Positions 7,845 to 17,412 of a stretch of DNA of 64,000 nucleotides are shown here, piece by piece. Where the stretch lies: positions 3,163,501 through 3,227,500 of the forward strand of contig CP126168.1 of the NCBI GenBank assembly GCA_032881465.1. The letters are read 5' to 3'. Positions within the stretch are counted from its first letter, which is position 1; each line of letters starts with the position of its first letter. A program made the translations under genes and the position numbers. The notes under the pieces are model-generated. The model was not told where the DNA came from, searched no databases, and saw nothing but the letters and a program-made list of their open reading frames with translations. The DNA comes from Parvibaculaceae bacterium PLY_AMNH_Bact1. GTDB taxonomy: Bacteria; Pseudomonadota; Alphaproteobacteria; Parvibaculales; Parvibaculaceae.

Positions 7845-8462
7845 CTAGCCGTCTGCACCAATCGCCGCCTTCATAAGCGCCACCGCATCTGGCGCATCCC
7901 ATTCCGCAGGGCCGACAAGACGCCCGAGCAACCGGCCTTCCCGATCCAACAGGACCGTCGTCGGCATGCCGAAGACCCCAAGCGCGACGCCGGTGCGTGC
8001 ACTGGCGTCATTATAGAGCCCCAGATGCTCAATACTGTTTTCCGCGTAAAACGCACGGGGAAGGTCTAGGCCTGACCTGTCGAGGCTGACGGCCAGCACC
8101 TCAAATTCATCGCCCCCAAGCTCTGCCTGCAAACGGTCCAAAGCCGGCATCTCATGGCGGCAAGGCCCGCACCAGGTCGCCCACAAATTGACCAAGACAA
8201 CCTTGCCTTTCCAATCGTCAAAAGACCGGCTCTGTCCCTCGCCATCCATGAACTGAACCGGGTCGGGGCGCTCTGGGACGTCAAAAACAGCGAAATTCGC
8301 CATCTCCCCTATGGTAAAGGCTTGAAGGTCACTATTTAGGCTTTCAGTCGAATTTGCCTGCCGGACATTGCTTTCACCCCGAAAAGTCACGTATATGCCC
8401 GCAATGACAAGCGCAGTCGCCAGGGCGGCGACAGCTAAAAAAACCGGACTTTGGTGACGCAT
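7845..8462 (-). CDS. tlpA: TlpA-family membrane-anchored thioredoxin
   Basis: A 205-residue thiol-disulfide oxidoreductase expected to reduce periplasmic cysteines, for example in cytochrome maturation. An N-terminal anchor (about residues 8-27) is followed by a linker and a thioredoxin fold containing [15 protein letters not shown] (the CxxC pair), the [20 protein letters not shown] region and [12 protein letters not shown] with the cis-Pro. The start is set at 8462 because AAGGAGAA lies about nine bases before it; reading further upstream would run into argH. It is divergent from argH with only 54 bp between starts, a TlpA-argH arrangement common in Rhizobiales. Confidence 0.92.
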   Translation of the reverse strand: MRHQSPVFLAVAALATALVIAGIYVTFRGESNVRQANSTESLNSDLQAFTIGEMANFAVFDVPERPDPVQFMDGEGQSRSFDDWKGKVVLVNLWATWCGPCRHEMPALDRLQAELGGDEFEVLAVSLDRSGLDLPRAFYAENSIEHLGLYNDASARTGVALGVFGMPTTVLLDREGRLLGRLVGPAEWDAPDAVALMKAAIGADG

Positions 8463-8516
8463 GGAACTTTTCTCCTTGCCCACCACCACCCCGGACCAAG
8501 CGCCGGAGCGAGAACG

Positions 8517-9926
8517 ATGAGCAATAAAATGTGGGGCGGCCGGTTCGGCGATGGCCCAGATGAAATTATGGAGGAAATCAATGCCTCCATCGGGTTCGAC
8601 CAGCGCTTCGCGGCCCAGGACATCCGGGGCTCGAAGGCTCACTGTGCCATGTTGGCCGACAAGGGTATTATTTCAAAGGGCGACGCAGATCAAATCATCG
8701 CGGGTCTGGACACAATCGCGCGAGACATAGACGCCGGTCAGTTCACCTTCTCCCGGTCTCTAGAAGACATTCATATGAATGTGGAGAATCGTCTGTCAGA
8801 GATCGTCGGGCCCGCCGCAGGACGACTCCATACCGCACGTTCGCGGAACGACCAGGTCGCAACAGACTTCAAACTCTATGTGCGCGACACCATCGACCAT
8901 CTGGACACCCAGCTGGCGGCCCTTCAGGACGCTTTCGTGACCCAGGCAGAAGTCCATGCTGACACCGTTATGCCCGGTTTCACCCACCTGCAGACCGCCC
9001 AGCCAGTGACCTTTGGTCACCATTGCTTGGCTTATGTGGAAATGCTGGCGCGTGACCGGGGCCGGTTCGCTGACGCCCGGAAGCGGCTGAACCAAAGCCC
9101 CCTCGGCGCGGCTGCCCTGGCAGGCACCTCTTTCCCCATCGACCGGGAACAGACAGCAACGGCTTTGGGCTTTGACGGTGCCACCCGAAATTCTCTGGAC
9201 AGCGTCTCAGATCGGGATTTTGCGCTCGAAACATTGGCAGCAGCCGCAATTACCGCGACACACCTCTCGCGCTTCGCCGAAGAGATCGTTGTCTGGATGT
9301 CCGCGGGCTTTAAGTTCGTTGATCTGCCCGACAGTCTCACCACCGGCTCCTCCATCATGCCGCAAAAGCGGAACCCGGACGCTGCCGAACTCGTGCGGGC
9401 AAAATCAGGGCGCGTGATCGCCGCCTTCACATCGCTCAGCATTGTCATGAAGGGCTTGCCGCTGGCCTACTCAAAGGACATGCAGGAGGACAAAGAGGCG
9501 CTCTTTGATGCCCTTGATGCACTCTCACTGTGTCTTGCAGCAATGACGGCCATGGCGGGCTCACTTACCGCCAACAAAGAGGCGATGGCAAAAGCCGCAG
9601 GTGGTGGCTTCTCCACCGCGACAGATCTCGCCGATTGGCTGGTGCGGGTCGCCGACCTTCCCTTCCGGCAAGCCCATCATGTCACGGGCACGCTCGTGTC
9701 AAAGGCGGAAGACAAGGGCATCGACCTGCACGAATTGACCCTGGAAGAAATGCAGACAGTCGATCCGGCAATCACAAATGACATATACTCTGTCTTAAGT
9801 GTTGAGAGTTCTGTCGCAAGCCGCACAAGCCTTGGCGGAACAGCCCCCTCAAACGTGAGAGCCGAGGCAGACCGCTGGCGGAAAATCCTGGCGCCCAAAC
9901 CGGCAACAGAAGGAGAGAGAAAATGA
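8517..9926 (+). CDS. argH: argininosuccinate lyase
   Basis: Last step of arginine synthesis: cleaves argininosuccinate to arginine and fumarate. The 469-residue protein begins [19 protein letters not shown], the usual ArgH start. It has [16 protein letters not shown], the substrate-binding [10 protein letters not shown] and the fumarase/lyase superfamily signature [18 protein letters not shown] with the catalytic Ser loop. The start at 8517 fits the family; longer readings would overlap tlpA. The stop overlaps the ATG of lptM (ATGA), and lysA follows, so arg and lys genes share a transcript. Confidence 0.97.
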   Translation: MSNKMWGGRFGDGPDEIMEEINASIGFDQRFAAQDIRGSKAHCAMLADKGIISKGDADQIIAGLDTIARDIDAGQFTFSRSLEDIHMNVENRLSEIVGPAAGRLHTARSRNDQVATDFKLYVRDTIDHLDTQLAALQDAFVTQAEVHADTVMPGFTHLQTAQPVTFGHHCLAYVEMLARDRGRFADARKRLNQSPLGAAALAGTSFPIDREQTATALGFDGATRNSLDSVSDRDFALETLAAAAITATHLSRFAEEIVVWMSAGFKFVDLPDSLTTGSSIMPQKRNPDAAELVRAKSGRVIAAFTSLSIVMKGLPLAYSKDMQEDKEALFDALDALSLCLAAMTAMAGSLTANKEAMAKAAGGGFSTATDLADWLVRVADLPFRQAHHVTGTLVSKAEDKGIDLHELTLEEMQTVDPAITNDIYSVLSVESSVASRTSLGGTAPSNVRAEADRWRKILAPKPATEGERK

Positions 9927-10036
9927 TCCGATCCATCCTGACACTAACGCTGGTCGCGAGCTTTGGTTTGGCGGCCTGTGGGGTTAAAGCCCCACCGGTA
10001 AAACCTCAGCCAACCGAACAGGAACAGACCAACTAG
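9923..10036 (+). CDS. lptM: LptM-like small lipoprotein
   Basis: A 37-residue ORF: a short signal peptide, a lipobox (GLAACG, Cys19), then [17 protein letters not shown], a short proline-rich tail. This matches the layout of LptM (formerly YifL), an outer-membrane lipoprotein shown in E. coli to help LptD oxidation. In alphaproteobacteria this tiny gene typically sits between argH and lysA, as here. The ATG overlaps the argH stop (ATGA), so it is translationally coupled, and AGGAGAGAG lies just before it. It is short enough to be missed by automatic calling. Confidence 0.8.
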   Translation: MIRSILTLTLVASFGLAACGVKAPPVKPQPTEQEQTN

Positions 10037-10062
10037 GTCACCGCATCCAAGCGAGTAAGTCT

Positions 10063-11334
10063 TTGCACCATTTTCAATACAAAGACGGGACCCTCCACGC
10101 CGAGGATGTTTCCCTGACAGACATTGCGGCCGAAGTAGGCACGCCTTTTTACTGCTATTCAACGGCAACGCTCGAACGGCACTATCGTGTCTTTGCAGAA
10201 GCCTTTGAAGGCACGGACACGCTCGTCTGTTACTCAGTGAAAGCAAATTCAAACCTCGCCGTCATCAAAACACTGGGCGATCTGGGCTCTGGCGCGGACA
10301 TCGTCTCAGAAGGCGAACTGCGTCGGGCATTGGCTGCTGGCATTCCGCCAGAGCGGATCGTCTTCTCAGGCGTTGGAAAGCAAGCCCAAGAGCTCGCCTT
10401 TGCGCTCGAAACCGGCATCCATCAGTTCAATGTAGAATCAGAGCCGGAGCTGGAGCTCCTGTCCCAAATCGCCACCAGCATGGGAAAAGAGGCTGCAATT
10501 GCACTCCGCGTCAATCCCGATGTGGATGCCAAAACCCATGAAAAGATCACGACGGGCAAGGCAGAAAACAAGTTTGGCATTTCCTGGCTTCAAGCACCGC
10601 GCGTCTATGCCCGCGCGGCGGAATTGCCGGGCATCAAAGTCGCAGGCGTCGATGTGCATATCGGCAGCCAACTGACTGACCTTGCCCCATTTGAGGAAGC
10701 CTTCACCCGCGTCGCCTCCATGGTCGAAGAGTTGCGGGCCGCGGGCCACGACATCACAAGGCTCGACCTTGGCGGCGGTCTTGGCATTCCCTATCGCGGT
10801 ACCAATGATGTGCCCCCTCCACCGGCTGACTATGCGGCAATGGTGAAGCGAACCGTTGGACATCTCGACTGCCAGCTAATGTTTGAGCCTGGGCGCATGA
10901 TCGCTGGCAATGCCGGCATTCTTGTCGTGAACGTGATCTTTGAAAAGCACGGCGAAGACCGGTCATTCCTCATCATTGATGGCGCCATGAACGATCTCAT
11001 CCGCCCGACCCTCTATGACGCCTATCATGACATCCAGCCTGTCAAAGAAACGGACCCAGGTGAGGCGCGGATCACCTACGATATTGTGGGACCAATCTGC
11101 GAAACCGGAGACTTTTTCGCCAAGGGACGCCCGCTAAGCGCTCAAAAACCCGGCGATCTGCTAGCGGTCCTGTCTGCTGGTGCCTATGGCGCCGTTCAGG
11201 CCTCCACTTACAATACAAGGCCTTTAGTGCCGGAAGTAATGGTGAATGGATCACAATTCACTGTGATCCGGCCGCGTCCAAGTTATGACGCAATGCTGGA
11301 ACAGGATAGACTACCTGACTGGCTCACGAGGTAG
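10063..11334 (+). CDS. lysA: diaminopimelate decarboxylase
   Basis: PLP enzyme that decarboxylates meso-diaminopimelate to L-lysine. The 423-residue protein starts at a TTG (10063) reading MHHFQYKDGTLHAEDVSL, the usual N-terminus of the family, and no in-frame ATG is available nearby. Visible motifs: the PLP lysine in YSVKANSNLAVI, HIGSQLTD, the phosphate-binding LDLGGGLGIPY, EPGRMIAGNAG and the substrate-binding GPICETGDFFAKGR with SAGAYGAVQASTYNTRP. It lies 26 bases after lptM and 40 before the DUF4175 gene. Confidence 0.97.
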   Translation: MHHFQYKDGTLHAEDVSLTDIAAEVGTPFYCYSTATLERHYRVFAEAFEGTDTLVCYSVKANSNLAVIKTLGDLGSGADIVSEGELRRALAAGIPPERIVFSGVGKQAQELAFALETGIHQFNVESEPELELLSQIATSMGKEAAIALRVNPDVDAKTHEKITTGKAENKFGISWLQAPRVYARAAELPGIKVAGVDVHIGSQLTDLAPFEEAFTRVASMVEELRAAGHDITRLDLGGGLGIPYRGTNDVPPPPADYAAMVKRTVGHLDCQLMFEPGRMIAGNAGILVVNVIFEKHGEDRSFLIIDGAMNDLIRPTLYDAYHDIQPVKETDPGEARITYDIVGPICETGDFFAKGRPLSAQKPGDLLAVLSAGAYGAVQASTYNTRPLVPEVMVNGSQFTVIRPRPSYDAMLEQDRLPDWLTR

Positions 11335-11374
11335 CAGGGACAACTCCCGCACCTAAGAGGAAGACGGGAACCGC

Positions 11375-13909
11375 TTGGCGCAGACGGATACATCAAACGA
11401 TACGCCCGATGGAACACCAGCGACGTCGACGCTGCCGTCTGCGGTAGCGACACGCGTAGAGATCGCGCGCACCTCGCTTTGGTGGGAGCGAGCGTGGCCG
11501 GCACTCTGGCCAGCGGTTGGTGTGTTAGGCGCCTATACAACGCTCGCACTTGTCGGAACTTTCGAATCCTGGTCGCTGCTCCCAGCCTGGGCCGCTCTGC
11601 TTTCAACCCTTGGCACCGCCGGATACCCGCTTTCCCGGAACCTTGTCTGGGCCGCATTTCCAACACGGGCTGAAGGCCTTCGCCGCCTTGAAGAAACAAA
11701 CGACCTGCCACACAGGCCGCTGTCTACCTATGAGGATGAGGCAGCGCCGGGTTCTGGCAGCGATCAGCTGTGGGCCGCGCACAGGCAGTGGTTGAAGGCG
11801 CGCCTTGCGGCCTTGCGCTCAAGATGGCCCTCTCCCGGACTGGCCAAACACGATCCGTTTGCCCTTCGTGGCGCATTGGTTGTCTGCCTGGTGGCAGCTT
11901 TCGCAATCGCGGGTCCTCTGGCAGGCCCCAGGCTGGCTCAAGGCTTTTTCCCAGGATTTACCGGGACAGGCTCAATAGGCCAGGTCGATGCCTGGATCAC
12001 CCCGCCAGACTATACAGGCCGGGCACCCATCTTTCTCAGCCAGACGTCATCCGCCTCGTTAGAGGTTCCTGAGGGCAGTGAAATTACGGCCAACATCTTC
12101 GGAGGAAGTCGACCTCAGGTCATGCTGGGAGCACAGACGCTTGCCCTCTCAGAATCCGATCAACGCGGCGAGCAGGCCTACGAAACCAGTGCAACCGTTG
12201 AAGCAAACACCACCTTCGCCATAACCCAGGGCGGGCGTGACCAGGGAACCTGGCCAATCACAGTCACACTCGACGAGGCGCCCTTCGTGCGGTTGGTAGA
12301 AGCCAGCGCAACCACGAGACGCACACTAAAGCTGATTTACGAAGTGATCGACGATTACGGCGTCATTGATCTGAAAATGGACTTGAGCCTCGATCCTATT
12401 TTCGTTCTGGAAGACAAGAGAGTCTTTCAGCTCGGCGACGAACAGGTAACACGGGACGGATTCAGTCCGCTGATTGATGGATTTGTCGCGGAAAAAGTCG
12501 CCACCCAGATCGATCTGCCCCTCCCGGGCATTCGCCCGAAGGACGCAACCAACACAGCTTATAAGGATCTGCAATCGCATCCATGGGCAGGCCTGCCCGT
12601 GCTGCTCACACTACAGGTGCGCGATGATGCGGAACAAACGACCGCAAGCCGCACCATCAGTATGGCATTGCCTGCCAGGCAGTTCACAAAACCCCTCGCC
12701 GCTGCCCTGGTCGAGCAACGCCAACGATTGGCCATGTCCCCCCGAAACCGAGGAAGCGTCGCAGGCTTCCTCAACGCCTTTGCAATTGAGGGCGAAACAT
12801 ATATCGACGACAGCTCCGTTTATCTGGGTCTGCGCGCAGCCTATTGGCGTTTGGTAAAAGCAAGGCGCCCGGGAGATCTCGCAGGCGTATCCAAACTTCT
12901 ATGGGACCTCGCCCTCCATATTGAAGACGGCGACCTATCCATGGCAGAGCGCGACCTGCGGGCTGCCCGCGAAGCCCTGGCCCAAGCACTGGCTGAGGGC
13001 GCCTCATCCAATGAGATCGAAGAGCTGATGCAGGAGCTGAAATCAGCACTTTCTCGATATTTGGACGAACTTGCTGGCAAGGCCACGGCAGAAATCGATC
13101 CTCAACTACAACCTCCCGGCGATGGCCAGATGATGGAGCGCTCTGATCTCGAAGAGATGCTGGACGCAATTGGTGATCTCGCGAAGACCGGCGCCCGCGA
13201 TCAGGCCCAGGACCTCCTATCAAAGCTCGATGAGATTTTGGAAAACCTCAACACAGACGAGCAGCAACAGCCAACACCAGGGGAATCTGAACTTGCTGAC
13301 GCCATTGGGGAAATGGGTGACATCATCTCCGAGCAACGCAGTCTCATGGATGAGACATTCCAGCACGGACAAGGCGCAGCGGCGGGGTCGGACGGCACCG
13401 AAAGCGGCAATCAGGGACAAGACGGCGGACCACTGCTTGAAGGCTTACAAGGCCAACAGGATGGTCTCAGACAACGCCTCGAAGAACTCATGGGGCAGCT
13501 CGGCGAGAATGGCCAGCCCGTACCAGGTGAGCTGGAACAAGCAGCCCGCTCCATGCAACGCGCTGAAGATCGGCTTTCGCAAGGAAGACCAGACTCAGCC
13601 GCTGGGGCCCAAGGACAAGCCATTGATCAGCTGCGCTCAAGCGCCCAAGCACTCGCCGACGCCATGTTTGATTCAATGGGATCAGGTGGAGAACAGACCG
13701 GCGTGAACGCCGGAGGAGATCAGACCGACCCCCTAGGACGACCTTTGACATCGAATGGGACCAGCAACTCTGATTCGGTCAAACTACCAGACGAGCTTGA
13801 TCTCCAACGCGCCCGCCAAATTCTGGAAGAGTTGCGCAAACGCGCTGCGGAACTCGGGCGCCCTGAACAGGAATTAGAATATCTGGAACGTCTGCTGCGC
13901 CGATTCTAA
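11375..13909 (+). CDS. DUF4175 / TIGR02302 membrane protein
   Basis: An 844-residue protein of the TIGR02302 family, regularly found after lysA in Rhizobiales and of unknown role. The N-terminal part has hydrophobic segments at about residues 45-85 (LWPAVGVLGAYTTLALVG and WSLLPAWAALLSTLG) and another near 170-190 (GALVVCLVAAFAIAGPLAG). A beta-rich periplasmic region with PPDYTGR and a long Gln/Glu/Gly-rich alpha-helical C-terminal part follow, with coiled-coil stretches around 540-620 and 790-840. The TTG start at 11375 is chosen because it follows AGAGGAAGACGGG. Translation of the low-complexity region (about 640-790) is continuous with no frameshift. Confidence 0.85.
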   Translation: MAQTDTSNDTPDGTPATSTLPSAVATRVEIARTSLWWERAWPALWPAVGVLGAYTTLALVGTFESWSLLPAWAALLSTLGTAGYPLSRNLVWAAFPTRAEGLRRLEETNDLPHRPLSTYEDEAAPGSGSDQLWAAHRQWLKARLAALRSRWPSPGLAKHDPFALRGALVVCLVAAFAIAGPLAGPRLAQGFFPGFTGTGSIGQVDAWITPPDYTGRAPIFLSQTSSASLEVPEGSEITANIFGGSRPQVMLGAQTLALSESDQRGEQAYETSATVEANTTFAITQGGRDQGTWPITVTLDEAPFVRLVEASATTRRTLKLIYEVIDDYGVIDLKMDLSLDPIFVLEDKRVFQLGDEQVTRDGFSPLIDGFVAEKVATQIDLPLPGIRPKDATNTAYKDLQSHPWAGLPVLLTLQVRDDAEQTTASRTISMALPARQFTKPLAAALVEQRQRLAMSPRNRGSVAGFLNAFAIEGETYIDDSSVYLGLRAAYWRLVKARRPGDLAGVSKLLWDLALHIEDGDLSMAERDLRAAREALAQALAEGASSNEIEELMQELKSALSRYLDELAGKATAEIDPQLQPPGDGQMMERSDLEEMLDAIGDLAKTGARDQAQDLLSKLDEILENLNTDEQQQPTPGESELADAIGEMGDIISEQRSLMDETFQHGQGAAAGSDGTESGNQGQDGGPLLEGLQGQQDGLRQRLEELMGQLGENGQPVPGELEQAARSMQRAEDRLSQGRPDSAAGAQGQAIDQLRSSAQALADAMFDSMGSGGEQTGVNAGGDQTDPLGRPLTSNGTSNSDSVKLPDELDLQRARQILEELRKRAAELGRPEQELEYLERLLRRF

Positions 13910-13940
13910 GGCGCAGACCATCAAGGGCTTTTGGGCTTGA

Positions 13941-14690
13941 TCAGGGGTTCATTTCTTCGGTCTGCTCAAGAAACCGAATTTCGAGATCCCGTGCATCTAT
14001 GGGAGGGCTCGACAAGCGTGTCACGAACTCTGCTGTCTCACTTGGCTCAAGCGCGGGCTCCGGCAATGCAAAGGTCCAAGCATAGAGTTCATTCTGTCCT
14101 TCATCCCGCAAGCCCACACGAACGCGCGGAACTGAAAGCCGTGCATCACCCACATTGACCACTTCGCCAGTGATCGAGAGAACAGGCAGACCGTTCTCAT
14201 ATTGATGCTCATACGCGACGTTTTGAAATTCCATGCGCTGCGGGTTTACAGGCTCGTTGAGAACCGCATAGAGAGAAGCGGTCGCAGGCCATGCGGCGAC
14301 AAGCTCATCCTTAAAGCTATAGAGCGCAAGAAGCGTAAGCCCAACAAACAGACCAAGCCCAGCGAAACCGGCAACCTGCCCCATGCGCCACCGAGTTAAT
14401 GTCTTGCGAAAGGATGCCATTCGCCGTGCCGCAACAGCCTCTGACCCAGCGCTTGCTGGAGCGGCCTTCTGCGCAGGTGCATCACCGTCATTTGCCGGAG
14501 GAGGAGGCGCGGTTTCTTTCGCCTCAACCGGCACTTCGTCGGTTTCATCCAGCGTTTTCGGAACATCTTTGGGCGGATCCTGATGCCAGGTTTCCCCGCA
14601 TTTTGCACAACGGACTTTACGGCCCTTTGGCATGAAGCCAGCCGCCTCAACTTGGTACTTGGTTGTGCACGATGGGCAGGAAATAATCAT
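13941..14690 (-). CDS. MJ0042-type zinc-ribbon membrane protein
   Basis: A 249-residue protein. The first 36 residues form a zinc ribbon of the MJ0042/zinc_ribbon_5 type (MIISCPSCTTKYQVEAAG... then VRCAKCGETW: two CxxC pairs). A Pro/Ala-rich linker leads to one transmembrane helix (about residues 116-135, VAGFAGLGLFVGLTLLALYSF) and a periplasmic DUF3426-like domain with LSITGEVVNVGD. The ribbon would be cytoplasmic. It is divergent from ftsE, an association common in alphaproteobacteria. Function unknown. It converges with the DUF4175 gene. Confidence 0.85.
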   Translation of the reverse strand: MIISCPSCTTKYQVEAAGFMPKGRKVRCAKCGETWHQDPPKDVPKTLDETDEVPVEAKETAPPPPANDGDAPAQKAAPASAGSEAVAARRMASFRKTLTRWRMGQVAGFAGLGLFVGLTLLALYSFKDELVAAWPATASLYAVLNEPVNPQRMEFQNVAYEHQYENGLPVLSITGEVVNVGDARLSVPRVRVGLRDEGQNELYAWTFALPEPALEPSETAEFVTRLSSPPIDARDLEIRFLEQTEEMNP

Positions 14691-14871
14691 ACGAATCAGG
14701 TCTTTTCTGAATCAATTTTGATCGACATCACTTTGCACAGGCCATCCCGGCAACTCAAGCGAGCATTGGGAAACACCCCCGAAATCAGCTGAAGAAACCG
14801 TCAAGCAGGCAGCGTCCTGAGATTTTCCGTGCAAGGGTGGCTTGCGCCGACTATTAAACGCGTAAACGTGG

Positions 14872-14886
14872 TTAAGGCTGAGTTAA
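14872..14886 (+). promoter_or_regulatory. CtrA-type site before ftsE
   Basis: TTAAGGCTGAGTTAA is an exact TTAA-N7-TTAA, the full CtrA recognition motif, 66 bp before the ftsE start and in the shared region with the divergent zinc-ribbon gene. CtrA is the alphaproteobacterial cell-cycle regulator, so a division operon under it makes sense; binding itself is inferred. Confidence 0.65.
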
Positions 14887-14952
14887 TCACACAGCGAAAG
14901 ACCACATTTTGTAGCATTGAGTGTAACAGCGAAGCGAAGAAGAGCAGCGTAG

Positions 14953-15612
14953 ATGGTGCGGTTTGAAAATGTCGGGATGCGCTACGGAATGGGCCCAGAG
15001 ATCTTGCGGGATGTCTCCTTCCATTTGGAGCCGGGATCTCTCCATTTTCTCACGGGCCCATCAGGCGCGGGAAAAACCTCTCTGCTGAAACTCATGTTTC
15101 TTGCCCACAAGCCATCGCGCGGTCTGATCTCTATGTTCGGACACGATGTGGCAACCACCTCGCGTGCGGAACTGCCCGGTCTTCGTCGGCGCATCGGCGT
15201 TGTCTTTCAGGAGTTCCGCCTCTTAGAGCATCTGACAACCTATGAGAATGTCGCCCTGCCGCTAAAGGTCACGGGACGCAACGAAGCGGAATACCGCGAT
15301 GATGTCGAGGAGCTGCTCACCTGGGTTGGGCTCGGCGACCGTATGCAAGCGCGCCCCTCCACCCTGTCAGGGGGTGAACAACAGCGCGCTGCCATCGCGC
15401 GTGCAGTAGTGGGACGGCCAGCTTTGCTGCTTGCCGATGAACCTACAGGCAATGTTGATCCAGAAATGGGTCAGCGCTTGTTGCGCCTCTTTATAGAGCT
15501 GAACCGTCTGGGCACGTCCGTTCTCATTGCGACCCACGACCGCGCCCTTGTAGACGCGAGCGGTGCGCCGGAGCTCATCATTCAAAATGGGGAGCTCACC
15601 TATCGTGGCTGA
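14953..15612 (+). CDS. ftsE: cell division ATP-binding protein FtsE
   Basis: ATPase of the FtsEX complex, which acts at the division septum to control peptidoglycan hydrolases. The 219-residue protein has Walker A GPSGAGKTS, Q-loop FQEFRLL, the ABC signature LSGGEQQR, Walker B LLLADEPT and the switch His in ATHD. MVRFENVGMRYG is the standard FtsE start. The gene begins the ftsE-ftsX-ydcF-plsC run and has a CtrA-type box 66 bp upstream. Its last codons overlap the GTG start of ftsX. Confidence 0.96.
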   Translation: MVRFENVGMRYGMGPEILRDVSFHLEPGSLHFLTGPSGAGKTSLLKLMFLAHKPSRGLISMFGHDVATTSRAELPGLRRRIGVVFQEFRLLEHLTTYENVALPLKVTGRNEAEYRDDVEELLTWVGLGDRMQARPSTLSGGEQQRAAIARAVVGRPALLLADEPTGNVDPEMGQRLLRLFIELNRLGTSVLIATHDRALVDASGAPELIIQNGELTYRG

Positions 15613-16582
15613 TGCAGACATGAGCGACAAGAAACCCTCAAGTCCCAGATCAACCAGCCCCACGTCAACAGGGCCCACGTCGAACTGGATCGCGCTCATT
15701 GTTGGGCGGACGCCGCGCAGCGGTATCATGCCGCCCGCGGATGTGACGGGCGCAACCCTGGTGCTTGTCGTTGCCGCCATGTGCTACCTCGCCTGCCTCG
15801 CATTTGGCGCCATGGTAACGGTCACGCGGTCCGCCAATGACTGGACCGCACAGCTGGAAGGCGCACTCACCATTCAGGTAAAGCCACACGCAGAGATCGC
15901 GACAGAGGACCAGATCAGCGCTGCGCTCGCGGTGCTGGATGATGTCGACGGCATTGAGCGGGCAAGCGCGCTTTCGCAAGAGGACATTCGAGCCCTTCTT
16001 GATCCCTGGTTGGGCGAAACAACAGAGAGCGAAGACCTGCCTCTCCCCTCTCTCATCGACGTGGAACTCAGCCCAGACGCAAATGTTGATATGAGCGGCC
16101 TCGCCGAACGTCTCGCGGCAGCCGCCCCCGGCATTGAACTCGACACCCACAGACAATGGCTGGGCGAACTTTTGGGCGCAGCGCGCTCTGCCGTCTGGCT
16201 CTCAATCGGAATTCTCGCTCTGATCACTTTCACCACGGTGGCCATCGTCGTCTTTGCCACGCGAGCGAGCCTTGCCGCCAATCATGAAAGTGTCGAAGTC
16301 TTGCATCTTGTCGGCGCACCCGATGAATTTGTTGCAAACGAAGTGCAACGGCATTTTTTGCAACTGGGCCTGCGAGGCGGAGGAAGCGGCCTTGCCGCGG
16401 CCATCGTGACCTTCCTCGCAATCACCTGGCTGGGGTCGGAAGGCGGCGCTTTCCTGCTGCCCGTGCCGGGTCTGATGCTCAGCGATTATCCCTGGCTGCT
16501 GCTCGTCCCAGCGATCGTGGCGCTGACGACCACCCTTGCCGCCCGGATGACGGTCCTGCGCGTTCTAGGTCGAATGATCTAG
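15605..16582 (+). CDS. ftsX: cell division protein FtsX
   Basis: Membrane subunit of FtsEX. In the 325-residue protein, a cytoplasmic N-terminus of about 55 residues rich in Ser/Thr/Pro is followed by helix 1 (GATLVLVVAAMCYLACLAFG), a periplasmic domain of about 120 residues, and three C-terminal helices (IGILALITFTTVAIVVF, GLAAAIVTFLAITWLG, WLLLVPAIVALTTTLAA). I chose the GTG at 15605: GGGGAG lies ten bases before it and it overlaps the ftsE stop by eight bases. The ATG at 15620 has no such site. A short twin-hairpin repeat starts 13 bases after the stop. Confidence 0.93.
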   Translation: MADADMSDKKPSSPRSTSPTSTGPTSNWIALIVGRTPRSGIMPPADVTGATLVLVVAAMCYLACLAFGAMVTVTRSANDWTAQLEGALTIQVKPHAEIATEDQISAALAVLDDVDGIERASALSQEDIRALLDPWLGETTESEDLPLPSLIDVELSPDANVDMSGLAERLAAAAPGIELDTHRQWLGELLGAARSAVWLSIGILALITFTTVAIVVFATRASLAANHESVEVLHLVGAPDEFVANEVQRHFLQLGLRGGGSGLAAAIVTFLAITWLGSEGGAFLLPVPGLMLSDYPWLLLVPAIVALTTTLAARMTVLRVLGRMI

Positions 16583-16594
16583 CGCGGTTTCAAC

Positions 16595-16631
16595 AAAAGT
16601 TGCAGACTTTTCTGGTTCGAAAGCGCGACCA
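16595..16631 (+). repeat. 37-nt twin-hairpin repeat, copy 1 (after ftsX)
   Basis: Begins AAAAGTTGCAGACTTTT, which folds as AAAAGT-TGCAG-ACTTTT, and continues with a second potential stem, GGTTCG...CGACC. It matches copy 2 at 23574-23610 in 33 of 37 positions. It lies 12 bases past the ftsX stop. The poly-T inside the element could terminate transcription. Confidence 0.7.
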
Positions 16632-16730
16632 GCTGAAAAATCCTCATAGGCTAAAATTTGCCCCAAATTGGCAGTACTGCCCAAATCCTCATGCTAAACT
16701 GTCCTTTCCTGGGAACATGAGCGACCGGCG

Positions 16731-17360
16731 GTGATGTACGCGACACTCAAGTCCATCTGGGGAAATCTGCCCCGACGACTAAGGTTGGCCCTGACCGGTC
16801 TGACTGTCCTGGCGCTTGGCTACATGTTCGGTTTTCTTTGGTTCCTAAGCGAAATCCCAAAGTCCAACCTAGCAGGCCCACAGCCCACCGCAGACGCCAT
16901 TGTGGTCCTGACCGGTGGTCCTGAGCGCATTGACGCCGCCATGGACCTTCTGACAAGCGGCAGAGGCGCCCGTCTTCTCGTTTCAGGTGTTCACCCAGAG
17001 GTGACGAAAGAGGAGCTCAGCGACCTTCTGAGCCCCGATAAAGCCCTGTTTGACTGCTGTGTAGACATGGATTGGAGAGCCGAAGACACAATTGGCAATG
17101 CGGCAGAAACCGCCTCCTGGGTGGAGGCCAACGGGTTCCAAAGCCTGCTGGTGGTCACCAGCGCCTATCATCTGCCGCGCGCACTGCGAGAGCTCAGCCA
17201 TACGATGCCCACCGTTGAACTGCGCGGACATCCAGTTTTCCATGACGAGGTGCACCTCGACAAATGGTGGCGATATTCAGGCACAAGCCGCCTGCTCATT
17301 GCGGAATACTCCAAATTTCTGCTAACGCTGGTGCGATTGGGTGGCCTGGAGGAAGTGTGA
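16731..17360 (+). CDS. YdcF/ElyC-family (DUF218) membrane protein
   Basis: A 209-residue protein with one N-terminal membrane anchor (about residues 20-40) and a periplasmic DUF218 domain: ADAIVVLTGGPERIDAAMDLL, ARLLVSGV, then RAEDTIGNAAETASWVEANG and LLVVTSAYHLPRALREL, the conserved core. E. coli relatives SanA, ElyC and YdcF affect the cell envelope; the chemical activity is not established. It follows ftsX and precedes plsC, as in many alphaproteobacteria, which supports an envelope role. The start is a GTG at 16731 or the adjacent ATG at 16734; neither has a clear ribosome-binding site. Confidence 0.88.
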   Translation: MMYATLKSIWGNLPRRLRLALTGLTVLALGYMFGFLWFLSEIPKSNLAGPQPTADAIVVLTGGPERIDAAMDLLTSGRGARLLVSGVHPEVTKEELSDLLSPDKALFDCCVDMDWRAEDTIGNAAETASWVEANGFQSLLVVTSAYHLPRALRELSHTMPTVELRGHPVFHDEVHLDKWWRYSGTSRLLIAEYSKFLLTLVRLGGLEEV

Positions 17361-17412
17361 TCACGGGAAGGGCGCCTGATACCAGCCGTTCTGACCGCTA
17401 GGGGACCGTCAC

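Noticed and set aside
11724-13751. Many reverse-strand ORFs over the DUF4175 gene
   Set aside because: GC-rich low-complexity coding sequence opens the opposite frames; none has a plausible start signal or family.
13910-13940. Terminator between the DUF4175 and zinc-ribbon genes
   Set aside because: ATCAAG...CTTGAT can pair, but the stem has only six pairs and no T run; too weak to list.
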